This document shows positions 11,271 through 19,120 of a stretch of 64,000 nt of DNA, piece after piece. The DNA comes from Erpobdella octoculata (Eukaryota; Annelida; Clitellata; Hirudinida; Erpobdellidae). Below the pieces are notes generated by a model. The model did no database searches and was not told where the DNA came from. It worked only from the letters and a program-made list of their open reading frames with translations. Where the stretch lies: assembly GCA_963978895.1 (NCBI GenBank), contig OZ022244.1, forward strand, positions 8,439,923 through 8,503,922, read 5' to 3'. Numbering within the stretch: position 1 is the first letter of the stretch; the number at the start of each line of letters is the position of its first letter. The translations under genes were made by a program, and so were the position numbers.

Positions 11271-11870
11271 TGACAATTCGGTTTCCCGGACCTCAAATGT
11301 GGGTTGGAAAATTGGGTTATTTGGTTTTTAAAGGAGCTGCTACTCAAAAACTGTGAATGCTACAGGAGTAAAAATTAGTATTAAGTTTCTACTCCAAAAA
11401 TAAAGAAATACGTGTTTTAGCATTTTTTGAAAATTTGGTTTCCAGGACTTCAAATGTTGGGTGGAAAATAGAGTTATTTGTTTTTTAAAGTCCCTGCTAC
11501 TCAAAAACTGTAAATACCACAGATGTAAAAATTAGTATTTAGTTTCAATTCTAAAAATAAAGATATACGTGTTTCACCATTGCTTGCAAATTTGGTTTCC
11601 AGGACCTTAAATGTGGGGTGGACAATAGGATTACTTGGTTTTTAAAGTAGCTGCTACTCAAAAACTTTGAATGCTACAAAAGTAAAAATTAGTATTTAGT
11701 TTCTACTCTAAAAATAATGATATACTTGTTTCACCATTTTTTGAAAATTTGGTTTCCAGGACTTCAAATGTGGGGTGGAAAATAGGGTTATTTAGTTATT
11801 TGGTTTTTAAAGTAACTGCTACTCAAAAACTGTAAGTGCTACAGATGTGAAAATTAATATTTTGAGGTTT
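11271..11870. repeat. Minisatellite, about 157-bp unit, nearly four copies
   Basis: The landmark GGTTTCC(A)GGAC recurs near 11280, 11439, 11595 and 11751. Each unit contains CTGCTACTCAAAAACT, a 'TAAAAATTAGTATT' block and a 'GTTTCACCATT'-like block. Units differ by several substitutions, so this is not a recent amplification. Confidence 0.85.
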
Positions 11871-12335
11871 TGTGCCGGTTAAAAGTAGATGAGTTCAGTT
11901 TATCACCAGACGGATGGGCCAGGCCGTTATTTTAGGGTCTTCATACGGCCCTGTCTAAACCTTAAATCAAGGTGGGACGGGCCAAGATTTTTAACCAAGT
12001 ATATAGACATTTTAGTGATTTTACGGTGTTCAGACGGGACGGGTTAAACCTGAAGTCAAGGTGGGACGGGCCGAAGTTTTTCATCAAGTATATAGAACCT
12101 CTAGGCCTGTAAAAACGGACCTGGGCCATATTAGACGGCCATGCCGGGCCAGGAATTTCGGTTTTTGAAACGGGCTGGGCCAAGTTGTCGACGGGCCGAG
12201 CCGAGACCTAAAAAATTGATCAGTGCAGTACTCTACTATGTATGCACGGTTCAAATTCTCTAATTTCATGCGAGCGAAGCCGCTACGGGCACTGCTAGAA
12301 TATATATATATATATATATCTGTATTTTGTATATA

Positions 12336-12378
<43 letters not shown>

Positions 12379-12386
12379 GTTGATTA
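11871..12386. repeat. 89-bp imperfect duplication, then TA-rich spacer
   Basis: AAACCTTAAATCAAGGTGGG at 11957 and AAACCTGAAGTCAAGGTGGG at 12046 begin two diverged 89-bp copies, rich in GGGACGGGCC. 12297-12386 is interrupted (TA)n just before the Helitron-like 5' end. No gene is visible. Confidence 0.6.
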
Positions 12387-12401
12387 TCTATATATATATA
12401 A
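12387..12401 (+). mobile_element. Helitron-like 5' terminus (copy 1)
   Basis: TCTATATATATATAA at 12387-12401, preceded by A, is followed by ATGAATGTTTG and the (TATG)n array. The same start occurs at 18722. Helitrons begin with TC and insert between A and T, which fits. Body sequence of the same family reappears after the nested LINE at 17765-17924. Confidence 0.6.
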
Positions 12402-12496
12402 ATGAATGTTTGTATGTATGTATGTATGTATGTATGTATGTATGTATGTATGTATGTATGTATGTATGTATGTATGTATGTATGTATGTATGTATG

Positions 12497-12527
<31 letters not shown>

Positions 12528-12837
12528 GTATGTAAGTATGTATGTATGTATGTATGTATGTATGTATGTATGTATGTATGTATGTATGTATGTATGTATG
12601 TGTGTATGTATGTATGTATGTATGTATGTTTGTATGTATGTATGTATGTATGTATGTATGTATGTATGTATGTATGTATGTATGTATGTATGTATGTATG
12701 TATGTATGTATGTATGTATGTATGTATGTATGTATGTATGTATGTATGTATGTATGTATGTATGTATGTATGTATGTATGTATGTATGTATGTATGTATG
12801 TATGTATGTATGTATGTATGTATGTATGTATGTATGT
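12402..12837. repeat. (TATG)n microsatellite, about 108 units, left of RLE LINE
   Basis: Tetranucleotide array with a few variant units (TAAG, TGTG, TTTG). The reading frames on both strands that look like proteins are translations of this array. It belongs to the Helitron-like copy and continues after the nested LINE at 17698-17764. Confidence 0.97.
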
Positions 12838-13468
12838 GAAAACTCTTCTTCGAGCAAGTTCGTCAGAGGTCTTCAGAGGAAGACCCTCCCAGCGTTTCGG
12901 CCCTTTTCCTGACGCTACCACGGGAGGGCGGGCCACGACCGTTGATCAGACGGCCGCCCCCTGACGAAATTTGTGTATCACATGCCGTTTCCGACCAGAA
13001 CCAGATAACCGGCAAATCTTCAAAGTACCAGAACCAAGAAGTCATTTTGAAACCGTCAAGCAACTGTGACAAGATGAGAAACTGTCTTTCAAACGCCGGA
13101 ACTTGAGCATGTAGTAACTGTAGCATCCACCAAACCGCCAGATTCCGATACCGAAAGAAACATTCACCTCCGGAACTTCGAGCCATGCCATCACTTTCAC
13201 CAAACGAGAAACACCACAAACCATAATGGCAGGAAACATTGTTTCGATTATTTTCTAAACGCCAGCAACTTTCCTTCTATTGCAAACAACCGAAACTTTC
13301 GCCGGCAGCCATAACGCGACTTCGTCCCTGAACTTGTAAACAAAGGAGGAGCTAACACTGTTGTACGGAAGCCAGAAGTGGCTGTTTAAATTTATTATCT
13401 CCTTTTTCATTCCTTTGCATCCATATCCAAAAAGAAGCTGTTTCTGCTCTTTCAGCTATTTTCTTGAT
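12832..13468 (-). repeat. Direct repeat copy A' (3' end of RLE LINE)
   Basis: Contains the last 39 codons of the LINE ORF, its stop at 13352 and the 3' UTR. The same 637 bp recurs 4231 bp to the right (17063-17699) with no difference seen. A 118-codon frame in it appears in both copies but lies in the UTR and is probably chance. Confidence 0.92.
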
Positions 13469-16400
13469 AGCTTGAGTTTTTTTCCGACCCGACATTCCGA
13501 GAGCCACAAGCAATTTGACGAGTGAGCGACCGGCTAAACCCCTGGCGCCTACTTCAACTGGAAAAATCTCGACTCTATATCCCGCACGCTCCAAATCTTG
13601 GGCAAGGATTCTGTAACGCTCTTCTTTCAAGATATTTGAGGCTTCCATGTTGCTTTCCCATGGCACTGTCAATTCGATGAACAGCAACGTCTTGGCCAAA
13701 CTGGATAAAATGACAATGTCCGGTCTCAATCCGCTGCTGCGAACCAATTCCGGAAAGCAGTCTTCATCTTTTAAGTCTGCTGATATCCTCCAGTCATTTG
13801 CCGCATCAAGCAACGATTCTCTTCTCGTACTTGCCTTTCTGCGGCCCAAGTGCTGCAAGCCTTCTCTCAAGAAATAAACTTTTCTTCTGGGGCACAACTG
13901 CATCGAATTGGCTAGTCTGCAGTTCTCCTTGATAATGCCCAGTATCTCTCTTAGAACCTCATTGTGGCGCCACGTGTATCTTCCCTTTGCCAAAGCATAC
14001 GGACAACATGAGAGAATATGAATCAGAGTTTCTGTTTTCTCACACAGCTTGCAGGCTTCATTTTCAAGCTTTCCCCACTTCACTAAGTTCGAAGCTGTCG
14101 GCAGTTGATCATACATCGCTCTAATCACAAAAGATAGGCGGATGGGCGAGTAACGCCACAAATCATTCCATGTCATCGAATGTTGAACTGCCGCCTCCCA
14201 TCTAGTCCAATCGCCCTGTTGCGACATCTGAGCACCTAACTGCACTCTTTCCAACTCCATTGCTCGCCTTCTGTCTTGAATAATCAGGTTTGTCCTTTCC
14301 TGCGACGAGGCCTTAGACCACCACACATGATGGAACCAACCCAGACCGAGCCGTCCCGGTTGCACTGCTCCGAGCTTTTCAGACCATTGCAAAGATCCCT
14401 CGGCTTCACGGATGTCCCTCCATGCAGTCCAGCCTTTTCCCGATCCAACTGATGGGCCCACATTCACGATACATGGGTCTGAAGAGTTGTCCAGCATCAA
14501 CTGTGTCCGTATCTTGCTAATCTTGTACTCTTCTACTAGGGACTTGAATGGAAGAGCTAACTTAGCTGACTTACTGTATAGAGCTAAAGTTGTTAATGCC
14601 GGTGGAAGTCCTAGCCATTTCCGAATGCAGCAGTTCATTTTTTTCTCCATTCGCTCCACGTGAGATAAACATATCTCATAGATTGTTAATGGCCATAGCA
14701 ACCTCGGTATCAAAACAAACTGTACCAGCCATACCTTGAACTTTCCCTGCAGCTCGGTTGAATTGATTTTCCTCAGGTCCTCAACCAAGCCCTGCAGAAC
14801 GATGCTGCTCCGATTCACATCATTCATGGAGACGTTGTACCATCTTCCCAAGCTTTTCACAGGCTCTTGCTGGATTGTTGGGATTTCGCAACCAGCCACC
14901 GAGAATGAGACAAAACCATCAATCTCTCCATGTCGCAAAGAAAGGCTTCTCGATTTGGTTGGCTTGAACTTCATTCCACACCAGGACAACAAGTCGTTGA
15001 AATTTTGAAGAATACGGCGCATTTCGCCGCAGTGATTCAAGATAAGAGTAGTGTCGTCCATGAAGGCTTTTATTGATGGCATGAAAATTCCTTTTCCCAG
15101 GTAAACATCCTGAACCCGAGATGCAATCGAACCGAGCAATAATTGCATAGCCAGAACAAATAGGATGGGAGAAATTGAACACCCCATAGCGATTCCGACC
15201 CGCAAGTTGAACCACTCTGTGGAGCACGTCGATGTTGACAGACGTAGCCTAAAACGGCGAAAATACTGTTGCAGAACATCGATGAGGAATTCTGGAACAT
15301 TGTGCCTTTTGAGTGTCTTCCAGAGCAATTGATGGCGAACAGTCCCGTACGCGTTTGCTAAATCAAGCCAGACCACATGCAGGCTGAGTTGGTTTTGTTT
15401 TGCTCTTTTGATGGCCTCCCAAATCATGGATGAGTGCTCGATACATCCCGGTACTCCGGGGACTCCTCCTTTTTGCACGGATCTGTCAATGTACTCATTA
15501 CGAATTGCAAAATCCGTGAGCCTCTTGGCCAGAACAGCGAAAAATATTTTTCCCTCCACGTTCAAAAGTGAGATTGGTCGGAATTGGTTGATATTGACCG
15601 AATCTTTTTCTTTGGGGATAAAAACTCCCTCCGCCTTTTGCCATTCCCTATCTACGCATCTAGATCGCCATGCAATCTTTAAACGGTTGTAGAGCAGCTT
15701 TTGCACGCCTGGACATCTCTTGTATAACAAATATGGAATGCCGTTGGGACCTGGGGCAGATTTGTTCCTCGTTTTTTTTAGAAACTGAGATACTTCATTC
15801 ATCTTTATCTCTCCACCGTCGAAAGCCACTTTCGGCAACTGTACTTCGGGAAAATCGGTTCTTTCCGGCAGCTCTGAACCGCCAAGAGGATCTTTGAACG
15901 CCAAACGGAAGTGCTCATCTAATTCTTGTTTTGTCGCTCGAAGAGTGCCAGATTTTGGTGGATCCAGCAAACTTTTTCCGAAGCAAAATGGATTTTCCAT
16001 GAATTTGCATCTGGCTTTCTTTTGCTCACTTTTCTTTTTCCGGAGTCTTTCTGCAGCCCTGAGAGCCCGGAGCCGATTTTTTACATCCCGCCACAGTTCA
16101 GACATACCAACTTTTTCGACCCCCTCTGCGATTCTCCATTGTCGCCTGAGTTTCTTTCGCTCCTTCTTTAATTTTTCAATTTCTCTCTGACGTCTGGATA
16201 ATGCTGCATGCGTGTGAACCGGGTTTTTCTGGACCACACCAAATGAATCAAAACATTTTTTGTAGATAATTTCTGAGAAGGTTTTCATATCGAGTTGTGG
16301 ATTCTCCCTCAATTGGGCTTTGAGTAATCTCGTCAACTCCAAGTCTAATGTTGACCAAGCTGAAGTGTCAATTGCTTTCGGAAATTTAATTCTTGTCTTG

Positions 16401-16906
16401 GGTTCTGAATTTACATCTGCTTCTGAATCGGAGACTTTGTCGGGGCTGTGGTTAGCTTCCGGCCCGGCGTAGTCAGACGTGTTACCTGCCTCCTTGGTTG
16501 ATGCAGAGCGTTGATTGATAGCAGTTTGACAACCCATTTTAGTTTTATGAACATTCATTCCGCGAATTGACTTAAATCTTCTTCCACAAACACATTCAGT
16601 TCCTCCGTCGAAAGCAATCTGTGGAACATGGATGGGTTCTGGAACTTCTTGAGCCGACGAAACTGAGCCCGCACTGAGAGATGATGAGCGGCGAACAGAA
16701 GCGGGAAGACATCCCATTTTTGTTCTGTGAACTTTCATTCCTCGGACTGTCTTAAAGCTTTTTCCACACACACACAACACGGGCAAACCCCCATCAGGGT
16801 TCCTTGGAAAAGCCGGTTCATCATCCTGTAGTCCATTGATGAGCTCATCATTCTCCCCCCCCTTTCGGTAAGAGCTCTGGGGGCATAATTCTTTTGTTGT
16901 AGACAT
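13352..16906 (-). CDS. Uninterrupted RLE-type LINE polyprotein (zinc fingers, RT, endonuclease)
   Basis: The protein is 1184 aa from the ATG at 16904-16906. The frame is open up to 17167, but the extra 87 codons run into the upstream partial copy, so I place the native start at MSTTKELC. Domains: two CxC...H...C zinc fingers at about residues 45-66 and 105-126 (VCGKSFKTVRGMKVHRTKMG and its near repeat), a basic coiled segment at 240-300, and RT at about 370-650. The RT has SAPGPNGIPYLLY, QFRPISLLNVEGKIF, GGVPGVPGCIEHS, LDLANAYGT and AMGCSISPILF, with catalytic box FMDD (615-618). A CX2C...H...C knuckle lies at 952-968. A PD-(D/E)XK restriction-like endonuclease follows, with LRPDIV and FIELTVPWE at about 1060-1084. 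This is the order of R2/NeSL-group LINEs. FMDD is an unusual catalytic variant. No stop or frameshift is present, so it may be active. Confidence 0.92.
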   Translation of the reverse strand: MSTTKELCPQSSYRKGGENDELINGLQDDEPAFPRNPDGGLPVLCVCGKSFKTVRGMKVHRTKMGCLPASVRRSSSLSAGSVSSAQEVPEPIHVPQIAFDGGTECVCGRRFKSIRGMNVHKTKMGCQTAINQRSASTKEAGNTSDYAGPEANHSPDKVSDSEADVNSEPKTRIKFPKAIDTSAWSTLDLELTRLLKAQLRENPQLDMKTFSEIIYKKCFDSFGVVQKNPVHTHAALSRRQREIEKLKKERKKLRRQWRIAEGVEKVGMSELWRDVKNRLRALRAAERLRKKKSEQKKARCKFMENPFCFGKSLLDPPKSGTLRATKQELDEHFRLAFKDPLGGSELPERTDFPEVQLPKVAFDGGEIKMNEVSQFLKKTRNKSAPGPNGIPYLLYKRCPGVQKLLYNRLKIAWRSRCVDREWQKAEGVFIPKEKDSVNINQFRPISLLNVEGKIFFAVLAKRLTDFAIRNEYIDRSVQKGGVPGVPGCIEHSSMIWEAIKRAKQNQLSLHVVWLDLANAYGTVRHQLLWKTLKRHNVPEFLIDVLQQYFRRFRLRLSTSTCSTEWFNLRVGIAMGCSISPILFVLAMQLLLGSIASRVQDVYLGKGIFMPSIKAFMDDTTLILNHCGEMRRILQNFNDLLSWCGMKFKPTKSRSLSLRHGEIDGFVSFSVAGCEIPTIQQEPVKSLGRWYNVSMNDVNRSSIVLQGLVEDLRKINSTELQGKFKVWLVQFVLIPRLLWPLTIYEICLSHVERMEKKMNCCIRKWLGLPPALTTLALYSKSAKLALPFKSLVEEYKISKIRTQLMLDNSSDPCIVNVGPSVGSGKGWTAWRDIREAEGSLQWSEKLGAVQPGRLGLGWFHHVWWSKASSQERTNLIIQDRRRAMELERVQLGAQMSQQGDWTRWEAAVQHSMTWNDLWRYSPIRLSFVIRAMYDQLPTASNLVKWGKLENEACKLCEKTETLIHILSCCPYALAKGRYTWRHNEVLREILGIIKENCRLANSMQLCPRRKVYFLREGLQHLGRRKASTRRESLLDAANDWRISADLKDEDCFPELVRSSGLRPDIVILSSLAKTLLFIELTVPWESNMEASNILKEERYRILAQDLERAGYRVEIFPVEVGARGLAGRSLVKLLVALGMSGRKKTQAIKKIAERAETASFWIWMQRNEKGDNKFKQPLLASVQQC

Positions 16907-17062
16907 AGCATGCGAAGACGGAAATGTGCCCCGGCTAGCCAGGCCAAGACACCCGTAGTTCTTGTCTCTCCAAGATGTCTCCGGTCTTTCCCGGTGCCAC
17001 TCGGTCTTCCCCGAGCGCCCCTCAGTCTTTCCTGAGTGTCCGATGGCTAATGCCCATGAAAT

Positions 17063-17699
17063 GTATGTGAAAACTCTTCTTCGAGCAAGTTCGTCAGAGG
17101 TCTTCAGAGGAAGACCCTCCCAGCGTTTCGGCCCTTTTCCTGACGCTACCACGGGAGGGCGGGCCACGACCGTTGATCAGACGGCCGCCCCCTGACGAAA
17201 TTTGTGTATCACATGCCGTTTCCGACCAGAACCAGATAACCGGCAAATCTTCAAAGTACCAGAACCAAGAAGTCATTTTGAAACCGTCAAGCAACTGTGA
17301 CAAGATGAGAAACTGTCTTTCAAACGCCGGAACTTGAGCATGTAGTAACTGTAGCATCCACCAAACCGCCAGATTCCGATACCGAAAGAAACATTCACCT
17401 CCGGAACTTCGAGCCATGCCATCACTTTCACCAAACGAGAAACACCACAAACCATAATGGCAGGAAACATTGTTTCGATTATTTTCTAAACGCCAGCAAC
17501 TTTCCTTCTATTGCAAACAACCGAAACTTTCGCCGGCAGCCATAACGCGACTTCGTCCCTGAACTTGTAAACAAAGGAGGAGCTAACACTGTTGTACGGA
17601 AGCCAGAAGTGGCTGTTTAAATTTATTATCTCCTTTTTCATTCCTTTGCATCCATATCCAAAAAGAAGCTGTTTCTGCTCTTTCAGCTATTTTCTTGAT
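17063..17699 (-). repeat. Direct repeat copy A (5'-truncated LINE copy)
   Basis: Starts at the microsatellite boundary at 17699 within the codons for KKIAERAETASFWIWM and runs through the 3' UTR to the start of the full unit. This is the typical form of a 5'-truncated LINE insertion, except that a full copy follows directly. Confidence 0.92.
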
Positions 17700-17764
17700 G
17701 TATGTATGTATGTATGTATGTATGTATGTATGTATGTATGTATGTATGTATGTATGTATGTATG
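17700..17764. repeat. (TATG)n microsatellite right of RLE LINE
   Basis: About 16 units continue the array that ends at 12837, so the LINE sits inside one microsatellite. A short (TA)n follows and leads into the Helitron-like body. Confidence 0.95.
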
Positions 17765-18094
<330 letters not shown>

Positions 18095-18162
18095 TATGTA
18101 TGTGTGTATGTATGTATGTGTATGTGCATGTATGTGTGTCTGTGTGTGTGTTAATGTATGTA

Positions 18163-18721
18163 CTAGCGGAGATACCCGGCGTTGCCCGGGTTTTTTAGAG
18201 GTTTTCTAATGTTTGTCTCTTTCTCTCCCGTTTCCTTCCCCACTCCTGGTCGCTTTCCCGTTTTCGGTCGTTTTCCCGCTCCCAGTCGCTTTCCCGCTCC
18301 CGGTCGCTTTTCCGCTCCTGGTCGCTTTCCCGCTCCTGGTCGCTTTCCCGCTCCTGGTCGCTTTCCCGCTCCCGGTCGCTTTTCATGAAAGAATGGAAAA
18401 GAGAAATTAAGCGTGAACGGGAACGGGAACGGGAACGGGAGAGCAACCGTGACCGGGAACGGGAGAGCAAGCGTGACCGGGAACGGGAGAGCAAGCGTGA
18501 GCGGGAACGGGAAAGCGACCGGGAACGGGAAAGCGACCGGGAACGGGAAAACGACCGGGAACGGGAAAGCAAGCGTGAGCGGAAACGGGAAAGCGACCGG
18601 GAACGGGAAAGCGACCGGGAACGCGACGAAAACGGGAAAGTGGAGAAGGAAACGGGAGCGAGAGAGACAAACACTAGAAAAACCTCTAAAAACCCCGGGC
18701 AACGCCGGGTAACCCCGCTAG
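18163..18721. mobile_element. Inverted pair of Helitron-like 3' ends (large palindrome)
   Basis: The left end is CTAG (18163-18166), then the hairpin CCCGGCGTTGCCCGGG, reading outward on the minus strand. The right end on the plus strand is CCCGGGCAACGCCGGG, TAACCCCG and CTAG (18718-18721). A hairpin about 8-12 bases before a terminal CTAG is the Helitron 3' signature. Between them, GGTCGCTTTCCCGCTCC-type repeats on the left mirror GGGAACGGGAAAGCGACC repeats on the right, around TTTTCATGAAAG near 18384. The left arm is about 221 bp and the right about 337 bp. Long Arg/Glu- or Ser/Arg-rich frames on both strands are repeat translations. Confidence 0.75.
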
Positions 18722-18981
18722 TCTATATATATAAATGAATGTTTGTATGTATGTATGTATGTATGTATGTATGTATGTATGTATGTATGTATGTATGTAT
18801 GTATGTATGTATGTATGTCCTTTATGCATTGCTACACCATTTATCCGATCGTAATGAAATTTTCACACAGCCTTGAGAGTCAAGGGGAATCAAATATAGA
18901 GAAAAAAAATGAAATCCGTCACAAAATGAGCGGAGCGGAGCGGGTGAGCGAGCGGGAAACGAGAAACGACTGGGAGTGGAA

Positions 18982-18984
<3 letters not shown>
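18722..18984 (+). mobile_element. Helitron-like copy 2, 5' part
   Basis: Starts with TCTATATATATAAATGAATG directly after the CTAG of the preceding copy with no spacer. A (TATG)n tract (18743-18817) and the shared body (GCATTGCTACACCATTTATC to about 18980) follow. The body runs into (TAG)n, where an RLE LINE is nested. No 3' end belonging to this copy was found to the right. Confidence 0.75.
18743..18817. repeat. (TATG)n microsatellite in Helitron-like copy 2
   Basis: About 18 perfect units starting at the same position in the element as the larger array at 12402. Confidence 0.95.
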
Positions 18985-19045
<61 letters not shown>

Positions 19046-19046
19046 T

Positions 19047-19100
<54 letters not shown>

Positions 19101-19120
19101 ATAGTAGTAGTAGTATCAGC
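18985..19120. repeat. (TAG)n microsatellite left of R2/R4-like LINE
   Basis: About 45 units with two or three variants (TTG, TAA). The array resumes on the other side of the LINE at 21622. Confidence 0.96.

Larger units (their letters stand above)
12832..17699 (-). mobile_element. RLE-type LINE with 637-bp head-to-tail partial copy
   Basis: On the minus strand the order is (CATA)n, a 5'-truncated 637-bp copy (17699-17063), a full unit of 4231 bp (17062-12832), then (CATA)n. The truncated copy consists of the last coding codons plus the 3' UTR. The two 637-bp blocks look identical over every line I compared, so the event is recent. The junction between copies keeps about two TATG units (ATGTATGTG at 17061-17069). 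It looks like a second insertion into the tail of the first, or unequal exchange. No poly(A) is present. The 3' tail is the microsatellite. Confidence 0.85.

Noticed and set aside
12406..12964. Several long frames of MYVC/HTYI repeats on both strands
   Set aside because: They are translations of the (TATG)n array, where all frames are open. There is no independent coding evidence.
12863..13219. 118-codon minus-strand frame, repeated at 17094-17450
   Set aside because: Present twice only because the LINE 3' UTR is duplicated. It shows no family motif and lies after the ORF stop.
12832..17699. LTR retrotransposon or Penelope-like element, because of the 637-bp direct terminal repeats
   Set aside because: The repeats include coding sequence and a stop codon and lack TG...CA ends. 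The protein has a non-LTR RT and a restriction-like endonuclease, not integrase, protease or GIY-YIG.
18163..18738. SR-protein-like or RERE-rich proteins on both strands
   Set aside because: They come from the GC-rich internal repeat of the Helitron-like palindrome and have no start or splice context. The resemblance to splicing factors is compositional.
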